A DNA stretch of 7,206 bases from an uncultured Variovorax sp. (GTDB taxonomy: Bacteria > Pseudomonadota > Gammaproteobacteria > Burkholderiales > Burkholderiaceae_C): positions 1-7,206 of the forward strand of contig CAIQMJ010000020.1 in assembly GCA_903872875.1 (NCBI GenBank). Reading direction: 5' to 3'. Below, piece after piece: positions 1 to 6,064 of this stretch (its first letter is position 1; each line of letters starts with the position of its first letter). The notes below the pieces were generated by a model, which did not search any database, was not told the DNA's origin, and was given only the letters and a program-made list of their open reading frames with translations. The translations under genes were made by a program, and so were the position numbers.

Positions 1-922
1 AATAATGCTTCTTCACGCTGCCGGTGCCGTCGGGATGCACCGTCACTTCCGGCAGATGGCCGTAATGATACGGGTTGGCCTTGGTCTCGTCACCGTAGAG
101 GTTGGCGCTGTAGGCTTTGAACTGGGCGTTCGACGCGATGAACTGGGCGTCGGGCTCGTATTCCTCGCTCGACAGATGGGTGTTCCACGGCGACAGGCTG
201 GCGCCGCAGGTGATCCACAGGCCGTGTGCGCTCGACATGTCGACGTTGTGGTACTTCACCAGCGACAGCTTGCCGGTGCTCTGGTTCTGGTCAAGGGTGA
301 GCACGGCGATGGGTGACGGCAGCGTGCCGTAGGTGCTGGTGCCCGCGAGGTTCTTCGTCGCGTATTCGAACTGGACGACCGCGAACACCGGCTTGCCCGT
401 GACGCCGCTGACCGAAGCGTTGTCGAGGTGGATGAGTGACGAGCCGTCGGGGCAGTCCGAGAAGAACTGGCGTTCCTTGCCGGCGACCGATGCATCGATG
501 ATCGGCTTGTTGTTGATGTCGACGTAGCCGCCGGCCAGGATCGTGCCGCCGCTGCCGTTGGGCACCATGTCGCCCGTCATGAAATACGGCTGGTAGGCCA
601 GCTTGTATTCCTGGATGCTGCCGTCGTCGTAGCTGACGCGCATCGTCGAGTCGATGGTGGTGGTCGCCATGGCGGCGGGGTTGCTCAGGTTGGGCGCGGC
701 CATGCTGGAGAAAGTCGTCGACACGTAGTTCGGTGCGACAGGTGCAGGCGCGGGAGCTGGTGCCGGAGCGGGCGCCGGGGCTGGTGCCGGCGCGGCGGGC
801 ACGCCGTCATTTCCACCGCCGCAAGCGGCCAGCAGGGCCGTACCGCCCAGGGGAAGCAGCGGGGCGCCGAAGAGTTTGAGCGCGCGGCGGCGCGAAGCGT
901 TGTGAGCAACGGAGTCGGACAT
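1..922 (-). CDS. PhoX-family (DUF839) phosphatase-like Tat lipoprotein, C-terminus outside window
   Basis: Partial gene. Reading leftward from the ATG at 922-920 gives 307 uninterrupted residues to the window edge. Residues 10-16 (SRRRALK) match the twin-arginine pattern S-R-R-x-x-L-K. A hydrophobic stretch and a lipobox LAAC follow (Cys34), so the protein is probably Tat-exported and lipidated. Residues 42-61 are a Pro-Ala repeat linker. The segment around 235-256 (ITCGASLSPWN, then SSEEYE) resembles the PhoX family's Cys-Gly-Gly-x-x-x-Pro-Trp-x-x-x-x-x-x-x-Glu-Glu signature. In characterised PhoX phosphatases a Cys in this segment ligates active-site iron; Cys239 is the candidate here. Family members hydrolyse phosphate monoesters with Fe/Ca cofactors. 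The match is diverged and the remaining metal ligands are not in the window, so activity is not shown. Only a weak ribosome site (TGGA) precedes the start. Family assignment is fairly sure, substrate unknown. Confidence 0.75.
   Translation of the reverse strand, partial: MSDSVAHNASRRRALKLFGAPLLPLGGTALLAACGGGNDGVPAAPAPAPAPAPAPAPAPAPVAPNYVSTTFSSMAAPNLSNPAAMATTTIDSTMRVSYDDGSIQEYKLAYQPYFMTGDMVPNGSGGTILAGGYVDINNKPIIDASVAGKERQFFSDCPDGSSLIHLDNASVSGVTGKPVFAVVQFEYATKNLAGTSTYGTLPSPIAVLTLDQNQSTGKLSLVKYHNVDMSSAHGLWITCGASLSPWNTHLSSEEYEPDAQFIASNAQFKAYSANLYGDETKANPYHYGHLPEVTVHPDGTGSVKKHY
740..790 (-). repeat. Pro-Ala dipeptide repeat inside the PhoX-like gene
   Basis: Codons 45-61 alternate Pro and Ala without interruption (nine Pro, eight Ala) just after the lipobox. 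The DNA is a degenerate 6-base repeat of GCN-CCN type with varied third bases, so it is not a pure microsatellite. It probably forms a stiff spacer holding the catalytic domain away from the membrane. Copy number could differ between strains. Confidence 0.85.
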
Positions 923-950
923 GTGGGGTTTCCAGAACGTGGGGTTGATT

Positions 951-978
951 CCGGATACCCATCGAAGTCAGTATCCGG
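951..978. repeat. Inverted repeat, 8-base arms, upstream of the PhoX-like gene
   Basis: CCGGATAC at 951-958 is repeated exactly as its reverse complement GTATCCGG at 971-978, with a 12-base spacer. It lies 29-56 bases before the ATG of the PhoX-like gene. It could be a dimeric-regulator operator or a hairpin in the 5' leader. No T-run follows on either strand, so it does not look like a factor-independent terminator. Confidence 0.6.
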
Positions 979-981
979 TCA

Positions 982-992
982 GGTTCCGAACC
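982..992. repeat. Short palindrome GGTTC-c-GAACC
   Basis: Perfect 5-base arms around one central base, four bases from the larger inverted repeat at 951-978. It overlaps the proposed -10 element (990-995), a place where a repressor could act. The arms are short, so chance is possible. Confidence 0.35.
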
Positions 993-1023
993 ATAGGGAC
1001 CGTCGATGACGTTGCTGTGACGC
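990..1023 (-). promoter_or_regulatory. Candidate Pho-box promoter for the PhoX-like gene
   Basis: On the minus strand, GCGTCAC (1023-1017) and ACGTCAT (1012-1006) are direct repeats 11 bases apart with a 4-base spacer. This is the geometry of PhoB half-sites (consensus CTGTCAT). Each keeps the GTCA core but departs from consensus at the first two positions. TATGGT (995-990), four of six matches to TATAAT, begins exactly 10 bases after the second half-site, the spacing known for PhoB-activated promoters where the box replaces the -35. Transcription would start near 983, leaving about a 60-base leader. Fits a phosphatase gene, but the half-sites are imperfect. Confidence 0.35.
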
Positions 1024-1041
1024 ATGGCGGCGACGCCATGC
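1022..1041. repeat. Hairpin, 8-base perfect stem with 4-base loop
   Basis: GCATGGCG at 1022-1029 pairs with CGCCATGC at 1034-1041 around the loop gcga. In a plus-strand transcript the loop would be a GNRA tetraloop. It lies between the mltA stop and the candidate Pho box. Without a T-run it is not a classical terminator, but it could stabilise the 3' end of mltA mRNA. Confidence 0.45.
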
Positions 1042-1066
1042 TGCATGTGCAGGGCCGGCGCAGCTC

Positions 1067-1086
1067 GGGCCTGCGCCTTCAGGCCC
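1067..1086 (-). terminator. GC-rich hairpin directly after the mltA stop
   Basis: GGGCCTG (1067-1073) and CAGGCCC (1080-1086) form a perfect 7-base stem with a 6-base loop, abutting the mltA stop codon at 1089-1087. Position and stability suggest a transcript end or 3' protection for mltA. No T-run follows on the minus strand, so intrinsic termination is uncertain. Confidence 0.35.
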
Positions 1087-2232
1087 TCATTTCGGCCAGA
1101 GCGCCCACATTCGAAGCGGCTGATTCACCGTGGCAGCGACGCGGCCCGCGTCAATGCCAGTGCCCGCGAAGTAGTCGGCACGCACAGCACCGAGGATGGC
1201 ACTGCCGGTGTCCTGCGCGACCACCAGCTTCTGCAGAAGCACCGTTGGTCCCGGTGAGGCGAGCCAGACAGGCGTGCCGTAGGGAATGCTCTCGCGGTCG
1301 ACTGCGATCGAACGGCCGGCCGTCAAGGGGACGCCCTGCGCGCCGCGCGGGCCGAAGGCCGCATCGAGATCGCTGAGCGCCTCTTCGCGGAAGAACACAT
1401 AGCGCGGATTGCTCCACATCAGTTGCTGAACGCGCTGCGGGTTCTGCGCGACCCAGGCCTTGGTGTCGTCCGGCCAGCGGCTGACACGCGGAAAGCCCTG
1501 GCTGATCAGCCATTGCTGGATGCTTCGATAGGGCTGGTCGTTGGTCCCGGCAAAGGCCACGCGCACCAGGTGCCGGGTGCCGTCCGCCTCGGTCATCTGC
1601 AGGCGGCCGGAGCCCTGGATGTGCAGCATCATCGCGTCGACCGGGTCGGCCATCCAGGCGATCTCGCGGCCGCGCAGCGCGGCCTGCGCCTCGGGCAGCG
1701 TCTCGATCTGCTGGCGCGTGAACCACGGGCGTCGCGACGCCAGCCCGTCGGGCGGCGCATAGAGCGGCACGTTGAACTGGGCGCTGGGCCGCCGGGATGC
1801 CTCGTAGATCGGTTCGTAGTAGCTCGTGAGCTGGCCCTCGCTCTGGCCGGCCAGCGACTCGACGCGATAGGGCTGCAGGCGATCCACCATCCACTGGCGC
1901 TGCATGTCGCCATCCGCGATGGCGAGCTGGCGCACTTCCTGGCACAGCGGCGCGAAGGCAGCATTGGGCCGTGCGCAATTGGCGATCATCGCGATCCAGC
2001 CTTCATGCAACGGGTCGTCCGCAAAGCCGGGCAACTCGGCCCAGGATACGGGCGTCCAGCGGCTCTTGGGATGAGTAAGGGTGCCGGTCAATGGTCCGGG
2101 TGCGACGGGAATGCTGGCGGCGGGTGCCGAGAGCGGCGTGGTCTGCGTCTCGGGCGCGCGAGGCCCCGTCGAGCAGGCGGCCAGCGTTGCTACGATCGCA
2201 AGCGCCACCAGCCACCGGAGTGCTTTGTTCAT
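1087..2232 (-). CDS. mltA: Membrane-bound lytic murein transglycosylase A (MltA)
   Basis: 381-residue outer-membrane lipoprotein that cleaves the MurNAc-GlcNAc bond of peptidoglycan with formation of a 1,6-anhydro product, in cell-wall turnover. The signal peptide MNKALRW plus a hydrophobic run ends in lipobox LAAC (Cys20). Residues 21-55 are a Pro/Ala/Thr-rich linker. MltA-family segments follow: TSYYEP (136-141), ADPVDAMMLHIQGSGRL (195-211) and NPRYVFF (275-281). The C-terminal 3D double-psi barrel contains PYGTPVWL (317-324), QDTG (Asp341) and RADYF (Asp353). By my alignment Asp353 matches the catalytic Asp308 of mature E. coli MltA (from memory). E. coli MltA is 365 residues, so the length fits. 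The frame stays open upstream to 3087, but only the ATG at 2232 places the lipoprotein signal at the N-terminus, and the extension would be antisense to ompA. The ribosome site is weak. Confidence 0.95.
   Translation of the reverse strand: MNKALRWLVALAIVATLAACSTGPRAPETQTTPLSAPAASIPVAPGPLTGTLTHPKSRWTPVSWAELPGFADDPLHEGWIAMIANCARPNAAFAPLCQEVRQLAIADGDMQRQWMVDRLQPYRVESLAGQSEGQLTSYYEPIYEASRRPSAQFNVPLYAPPDGLASRRPWFTRQQIETLPEAQAALRGREIAWMADPVDAMMLHIQGSGRLQMTEADGTRHLVRVAFAGTNDQPYRSIQQWLISQGFPRVSRWPDDTKAWVAQNPQRVQQLMWSNPRYVFFREEALSDLDAAFGPRGAQGVPLTAGRSIAVDRESIPYGTPVWLASPGPTVLLQKLVVAQDTGSAILGAVRADYFAGTGIDAGRVAATVNQPLRMWALWPK
2217..2220 (+). promoter_or_regulatory. Ribosome binding site GGAG of the small membrane protein
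   Basis: GGAG lies 10 bases before the ATG at 2231. It supports translation of the small plus-strand gene from this ATG rather than from upstream ATGs in the same frame, such as the one at 2081. The site sits inside the mltA signal-peptide codons on the other strand. Confidence 0.45.
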
Positions 2233-2401
2233 GGGTCTGATTCTGCTTGAAGCCTTTGCCGCCCTTGCGGCGCTCGTGCTCATCGTCTGGTGGACCATGT
2301 TCTCGGGGCGCCGCCGTGGCGAGATCGACGATGTGCAGCCAGACATCGATGCCTCGGTGCGAACCGATGCTTCAGACAAGGACCGCCCGCCAGGCGGCTG
2401 A
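2231..2401 (+). CDS. Small single-pass membrane protein of unknown function (56 aa)
   Basis: Residues 3-24 are strongly hydrophobic and end in a Trp-Trp interfacial pair (VWWTMF). Arg27-Arg29 follow, then a polar, largely acidic C-terminal tail (EIDD, DID, DASDKD). By the positive-inside rule the tail should be cytoplasmic. Glu7 near the start of the membrane segment is unusual. GGAG precedes the ATG by 10 bases, and most codons end in G or C, as in neighbouring genes. The start shares CATG (2230-2233) with the mltA start on the opposite strand, so the two genes are divergent with no intergenic DNA. The reading frame is open further upstream, but that part is only the shadow of mltA. I do not recognise a family and propose no function. 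A chance ORF antisense to the mltA leader is the main alternative. Confidence 0.55.
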   Translation: MGLILLEAFAALAALVLIVWWTMFSGRRRGEIDDVQPDIDASVRTDASDKDRPPGG

Positions 2402-2551
2402 TCTGCGCGCACCCGCTGTCGGCCAAGCGCTCGTCCTTCTGTGGGGAGGCGGTTGCCTGCTCCTGAATCGATAGCGCTTGGGTGAGAGCCGGCGGGCATT
2501 TTCGGGCATATGCCGTCGATCGCGTTACATCGGGACACGGCTGCGACAACG

Positions 2552-2578
2552 TCGACCACCGATTTCGGCCGAGATAAT
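2552..2578 (+). promoter_or_regulatory. Weak sigma-70-like promoter candidate for the OmpA-like gene
   Basis: TCGACC (2552-2557, four of six to TTGACA) and GATAAT (2573-2578, five of six to TATAAT) are separated by 15 bases, shorter than the usual 17. The -10 is the best such match in the gap. Transcription would start near 2585, giving about a 75-base leader. Confidence 0.3.
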
Positions 2579-2646
2579 CCGCCGACGCGCTGCATCGCTG
2601 CCCGGCTTCCGGGACGGTCGATGCGGCATGTTTCCCAATCGATCTC

Positions 2647-2652
2647 AAGGAG
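2647..2652 (+). promoter_or_regulatory. Ribosome binding site AAGGAG of the OmpA-like gene
   Basis: AAGGAG six bases before the ATG at 2659 is near consensus and fixes the start, agreeing with a lipoprotein signal that begins MKKLV. It suggests strong translation, as usual for an abundant envelope protein. Confidence 0.85.
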
Positions 2653-2658
2653 CCAACC

Positions 2659-3300
2659 ATGAAAAAACTCGTCCTCTCCACGGCTGCGCTTGCCGTCTTC
2701 CTGACGGGCTGCGCCGGAATGACCGACACGCAGCGCAACACCGGCATCGGCGCAGGCGCCGGCGCACTGGGTGGTGCTGCCATCGGCGCCGTGACGGGTG
2801 GCCGGGCCGGCACGGGCGCCGTCATCGGCGCTGGCGTCGGTGCACTGGGTGGCTATCTCTGGTCGCAGCGCATGGAGAACCAGAAGCGCGAGATGGAAGC
2901 CGCGACCCGCGGCACCGGCATCAACGTGACGCAGACGGCCAACAACGAATTGAAGCTCGCCATTCCGAGCGACGTGTCCTTCGACACCGGCCGCTCGGCG
3001 ATCAAGCCGAACTTCGCTCCCGTGCTGAACCAGTTCGCCAACGGCCTGCGCAATAACCCGAACGCCGAAGTGCGCATCATCGGCCACACCGACAGCACCG
3101 GCTCCGACGCCATCAACAACCCGCTGTCGGTCGATCGCGCCGCCAGCACGCGCGACTACCTGATCGCCCGCGGCGTGCCGTCGACCGCGTTCCGCATCGA
3201 AGGCCGCGGCTCGCGCGAACCGGTTGCGGACAACGGCTCCGATGCCGGCCGCGCCCAGAACCGCCGCGTCGAGATCTACGTCGGCGAGCGCCAGGGCTGA
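2659..3300 (+). CDS. OmpA-family peptidoglycan-binding lipoprotein with glycine-zipper domain (YiaD-like)
   Basis: 213 residues. The signal MKKLVLSTAALAVF ends in lipobox LTGC (Cys18). Residues 29-65 are a glycine zipper (GIGAGAGALGG, then AIGAVTGG and VIGAGVGALGG), a segment able to insert in or pack on membranes. Residues 66-90 are a charged linker. Residues 97-208 are an OmpA C-terminal domain, with GHTDSTG (142-148), LSVDRA (156-161), EGRGSREPVADN (181-192) and GRAQNRRVEI (197-206). Asp145 and Arg160 sit 15 apart, as do the Asp/Arg pair that grips diaminopimelate in Acinetobacter OmpA. The protein should anchor the outer membrane to peptidoglycan without an OmpA beta-barrel. This Gly-zipper plus OmpA layout is that of YiaD-type lipoproteins. 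It has its own ribosome site and converges on the response-regulator gene 28 bases downstream. Confidence 0.92.
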   Translation: MKKLVLSTAALAVFLTGCAGMTDTQRNTGIGAGAGALGGAAIGAVTGGRAGTGAVIGAGVGALGGYLWSQRMENQKREMEAATRGTGINVTQTANNELKLAIPSDVSFDTGRSAIKPNFAPVLNQFANGLRNNPNAEVRIIGHTDSTGSDAINNPLSVDRAASTRDYLIARGVPSTAFRIEGRGSREPVADNGSDAGRAQNRRVEIYVGERQG

Positions 3301-3305
3301 TCATC

Positions 3306-3317
3306 CGGCAGCTGCCG
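3306..3317. terminator. Palindrome in the convergent gap, possible bidirectional terminator
   Basis: CGGCAGCTGCCG is a perfect 12-base palindrome in the 28-base gap between the stop codons of the OmpA-like gene (ending 3300) and the response regulator (ending 3329). It could form a short stem in either transcript. It lacks a T-run, so termination may instead be Rho-dependent or run into the opposite gene. Confidence 0.3.
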
Positions 3318-3328
3318 CAGCCTCGCCG

Positions 3329-3955
3329 CTAGGCAGTGCGCAACAGGTTGGCCAGTTCCACGGCCGACCTGACATCCATCTTCTCGAACACGCGCGCCCG
3401 GTGGACCTCCACCGTGCGCACGCTGATCGCCAGTTGGTCGGCGATCAGCTTGTTCGGCAGGCCCTCGACCACCAGCCGCATCACGTCGCGCTCGCGGTCG
3501 GTCAGCTCCTCGATGCGACGATGCAGGAGTTCGCGCGCCTGTCGGCGACCGATCGCGCGCAGCGATGCGCCGAGCGCCTGTTCGATGCGATCGACGAGCG
3601 CGTTGTCCGAGAAGGGCTTTTCGCAGAAGTCGAATGCGCCGCGCTTCACCGCGTCGACGGCGGTCGGCACGTCGGCGTGACCGGTCAGGAAGATCACCGG
3701 CATCTCGTCCAGCAGGCCGCGTTCGGCCAGCCGGTCGAACAGCACCAGTCCGCTGGTGCCCGGCATGCGCACGTCGAGCAGCAGGCAATGCGGCTGCTGC
3801 GGCTGCGGCTCTTCGGCCAGCCGCAGTTCGAAGGCTTCGGCACTGGCGTAGTGTTCACTCGCGAGGCGGCGCGAACGCAGAAGCCAGGCCAGCGCTTCGC
3901 GCACGCTGGCGTCGTCGTCCACGATGAAGATCAGGCCGTCGATCAGGGGTTGCAT
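3329..3955 (-). CDS. FixJ-type two-component response regulator (receiver plus LuxR-type HTH)
   Basis: 208-residue cytoplasmic transcription regulator. The receiver (about 6-125) has the acidic pocket Asp13-Asp15, phospho-acceptor Asp61 in LLLDVRMPG, Thr91 in FLTGHAD and Lys113 in CEKPF, so all residues needed for phosphorylation are present. A linker (126-147) leads to a LuxR/GerE helix-turn-helix (about 148-205): LTDRERDVMRLVVEGLPNK, then IADQLAISVRTVEVHRARVFEKM. This layout is that of FixJ/TodT/TtrR regulators. The ATG at 3955 is seven bases after the kinase stop. An in-frame stop lies just upstream, so no longer start exists, and no clear ribosome site is seen, which suggests translational coupling. 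The adjacent kinase is the expected phosphodonor. The regulated genes are not shown. Confidence 0.95.
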   Translation of the reverse strand: MQPLIDGLIFIVDDDASVREALAWLLRSRRLASEHYASAEAFELRLAEEPQPQQPHCLLLDVRMPGTSGLVLFDRLAERGLLDEMPVIFLTGHADVPTAVDAVKRGAFDFCEKPFSDNALVDRIEQALGASLRAIGRRQARELLHRRIEELTDRERDVMRLVVEGLPNKLIADQLAISVRTVEVHRARVFEKMDVRSAVELANLLRTA

Positions 3956-3962
3956 AGATTCG

Positions 3963-6059
3963 TCATGTCACAGGCAGCGTGAAGCGGAACACCGTGCCGC
4001 GCGGATGGTTCGGCTCGAACAGGAGCGCACCGCCGTGCTGCTCGACCACGGTCCGGCACAGGCTCAGCCCGAGTCCCATGCCGTCGGCGCGGGTGGTGAA
4101 GAAAGGCGTGAACAACTGGGCGGCCACCTCGTCGGCAATGCCGCTGCCGACATCGGCCACGCAGAATTCGAGCCAGCGTCGGGCGTCCGGCGCCACGCCA
4201 TCGGCCGGCGGCTCGGGCGAGCGCGTCACGCGCAGCACCAGTACGCGCGACCTGAGCTCCGGCAGGTCCATCGCCTGCATCCCATTGCGGGCCAGGTTCA
4301 GCAATACCTGCTCGACCAGCGTGCGGTCGCAGAACACGCGCGGCAGGCCTTCGTCGATCAGCACGTCGATACGCACGCCGGTCTTGCGCGCTTGCAGGCG
4401 CACCAGCGGGAGCACGGCCTCGACCAGTGCCTGCGGCGCCACGGGTTCGCGGGTGCGGTCGCGCCGGCGCACGAAATCATGCACGCTGCGGATCACCTGC
4501 CCGGCGCGATCGGCCTGTTCGGCGATGCGGCGCACCGCCATCGCCACCTGGGCCGCGTCGCTGTGGGGATGGGCGTCTGCACCGTCCTGCAAGAGGTTCA
4601 GCGAGCCGCTCGCGTAGCTGGCGATCGCAGCCAGCGGCTGCGTCAGTTCATGGCTCAGCAGCGACGCCATCTCGCCGACCGTGGCCAGCCGTGCGCTGGC
4701 CTGCAGCCTCTCCTGGCTGGCCCGCGAGATCTCCTCGATGCGGCGCTGCTCGCTCAGGTCGATGAAGGCGCTCATCCAGCCGGTCTGCGTACCGTGTGCG
4801 TTGATCAGCGGCGCTTCGAAGATCAGCACCGGAAAACGCGATCCGTCCTTGCGCATGAAGACCGACTCGAAACCCTCGCGCGGTGGCACGCCGCCCGCCT
4901 GGCGCAGTGCCTGGCGCCTCTCGTACTCATGCGCGAGTTCGGTCGGCCAGTAGGGCGAGGCGCCTTCCACCGCGGTGAGTTCCTCGGCGCTGAAGCCGAC
5001 CATCTCGCAGAACGCCGGGTTGACATAGGTCGTGTGGCCGCGCAGGTCGCGCGCGCGCAGGCCGGTGATGACGGAGTCTTCCATCGCCTTGCGGTAAGCC
5101 AGCGTATCTGCAAGCTCGCTCTCGGCGCGCAGGCGGCGCCGCGTGTCGCTTGCCAGCAGCACCAGCACGGAGACCAGCGCGATCGACATGGCCGTGACCA
5201 GGCCGGTCAGCAGGTTGGGGAACACGTCGGGTGCGCCGCGCCAACCATCGACGCGCAGGACCATCGTCGCGCCAGGCAATTCGACGGGTTGCTGGGCCGT
5301 GAAAACGCGGCTGCCGGCACGCCGCGCCGTGCCGATCGAGGCGAGACGCGTGCCATCGGGTTCGGTCAGCGACACCTCCTGGCCGCGCCGCATCGTGGGT
5401 GTGACCAGTTCGGTCAGCATGTCGCGCAGCGCGTAGCTCGCGACCAGGTAGCCGCCACCGTCGGCGCGCACGCACAGCTCCATCACTTCGAGCCCGCGGT
5501 TGTCGGGCTGAGGCACGTAGTGGCTGGACGAATACGCCGCCGCGTTGAGCTTGACCGCATCGGCGCAGGCCGACTCGATCTCGCCCTGCGCCGCCTTGCG
5601 GGATGCCTCGTCGAAGACCCTCACGTGGTAGGGCGTGTCCGCCACGGCCACGGTATGCAGCGCGGCGTCCCGCCACTCGAGCCGCAGCCATTCGCGATGG
5701 CCTCGCATCAGCGGGGTGACGTCGGTGCTCCAGCGGTCGCTGTCGAGTCCGCCGGCCTGCAACGCCTGCAGGCTCTGCACGTTGCGCTGCAGGCCGCTGC
5801 GCAGGTCGGCCACGGCGTCGGCGGTGTCGCGATCGAGCGCCGCCTGGACCTGTTCGGCCTCATGGCGGCCGGCCAGCCACACCACCGTGACGAGCAGCCC
5901 CAGCACCAGCACCGCCAGAAGCACCCAGAGAAACCAGCGCTGCCAGACCGAACGCAGCAGCGCCAGCGCCTGTTGCACGGATGCGGGCAGCAGGTCGGCC
6001 AGTGCGGCTTTCAGCAACCGGCGGCGCGGCGGACGGTGAAGCGGCGCGGGCGTCGACAC
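3963..6059 (-). CDS. Membrane-bound PAS sensor histidine kinase, FixL/TodS-like transmitter
   Basis: 698 residues from a GTG start at 6059, five bases after the amidase stop. The frame extends to an ATG at 6185, but that would overlap the amidase by about 120 bases. Order: basic N-terminal tail (1-41, with RPPRRR); membrane segment 1 (42-64, WFLWVLLAVLVLG); periplasmic sensor (65-280, possibly Cache/CHASE-like; not matched to a named ligand domain); membrane segment 2 (280-303); PAS domain (about 324-439, with YVNPAFCEMVGF and FMRKDGSRFPV); phospho-acceptor His470 in SHELTQPLAAI, the FixL/TodS-type H-box; N-box Asn592 (NLARNGMQAM); G1 Asp636 (DVGSG); F-box (FTPFFTT); G2 around 660-665 (GMGLGL). 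All catalytic boxes are intact. It should autophosphorylate His470 and pass phosphate to Asp61 of the adjacent regulator. Signal unknown. Confidence 0.92.
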   Translation of the reverse strand: MSTPAPLHRPPRRRLLKAALADLLPASVQQALALLRSVWQRWFLWVLLAVLVLGLLVTVVWLAGRHEAEQVQAALDRDTADAVADLRSGLQRNVQSLQALQAGGLDSDRWSTDVTPLMRGHREWLRLEWRDAALHTVAVADTPYHVRVFDEASRKAAQGEIESACADAVKLNAAAYSSSHYVPQPDNRGLEVMELCVRADGGGYLVASYALRDMLTELVTPTMRRGQEVSLTEPDGTRLASIGTARRAGSRVFTAQQPVELPGATMVLRVDGWRGAPDVFPNLLTGLVTAMSIALVSVLVLLASDTRRRLRAESELADTLAYRKAMEDSVITGLRARDLRGHTTYVNPAFCEMVGFSAEELTAVEGASPYWPTELAHEYERRQALRQAGGVPPREGFESVFMRKDGSRFPVLIFEAPLINAHGTQTGWMSAFIDLSEQRRIEEISRASQERLQASARLATVGEMASLLSHELTQPLAAIASYASGSLNLLQDGADAHPHSDAAQVAMAVRRIAEQADRAGQVIRSVHDFVRRRDRTREPVAPQALVEAVLPLVRLQARKTGVRIDVLIDEGLPRVFCDRTLVEQVLLNLARNGMQAMDLPELRSRVLVLRVTRSPEPPADGVAPDARRWLEFCVADVGSGIADEVAAQLFTPFFTTRADGMGLGLSLCRTVVEQHGGALLFEPNHPRGTVFRFTLPVT

Positions 6060-6064
6060 GTCGT

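Larger units (their letters stand above)
2402..2658. other. Intergenic region upstream of the OmpA-like gene
   Basis: 257 bases between the small membrane gene and the OmpA-like start. I see no convincing coding frame. Visible elements are a 10-base palindrome GGCATATGCC (2505-2514), preceded by another GGGCAT copy (2494-2499), a TCGGCCGA palindrome (2565-2572), a weak promoter-like pair and the ompA ribosome site. If mltA is transcribed from its own promoter, that promoter must lie here or in the small gene, because the mltA start abuts it. Confidence 0.5.

Noticed and set aside
1423..2230. Long plus-strand frames opposite mltA (for example 1423-2250)
   Set aside because: Shadow of MltA codons: no ribosome site or domain, and MltA motifs are plainly encoded on the other strand. 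Only the 2231-2401 segment has independent protein-like character.
2453..2475. TTGCCT with GATAGC as a promoter before the OmpA-like gene
   Set aside because: The spacer is only 11 bases, too short for a sigma-70 promoter.
2505..2514. The palindrome GGCATATGCC as a defined operator
   Set aside because: Ten-base palindromes are expected by chance at this scale, and I know no regulator matching it; it is mentioned only in the intergenic description.
2233..3087. A 285-residue N-terminal extension of MltA
   Set aside because: It would run antisense through the OmpA-like gene and bury the lipoprotein signal; the ATG at 2232 puts that signal at the N-terminus with the lipobox at Cys20.
3956..3966. 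An ATG overlapping the kinase stop (ATGA at 3966-3963) as the regulator start
   Set aside because: It is out of frame with the receiver domain; the in-frame ATG at 3955 is preceded by an in-frame stop.
4680..5090. The kinase PAS domain as a haem oxygen sensor like FixL
   Set aside because: His377 (LAHEYERR) falls near where FixL has its haem His, but the FixL pattern around the haem ligand and the distal Arg are not evident; histidine there is common in non-haem PAS domains.
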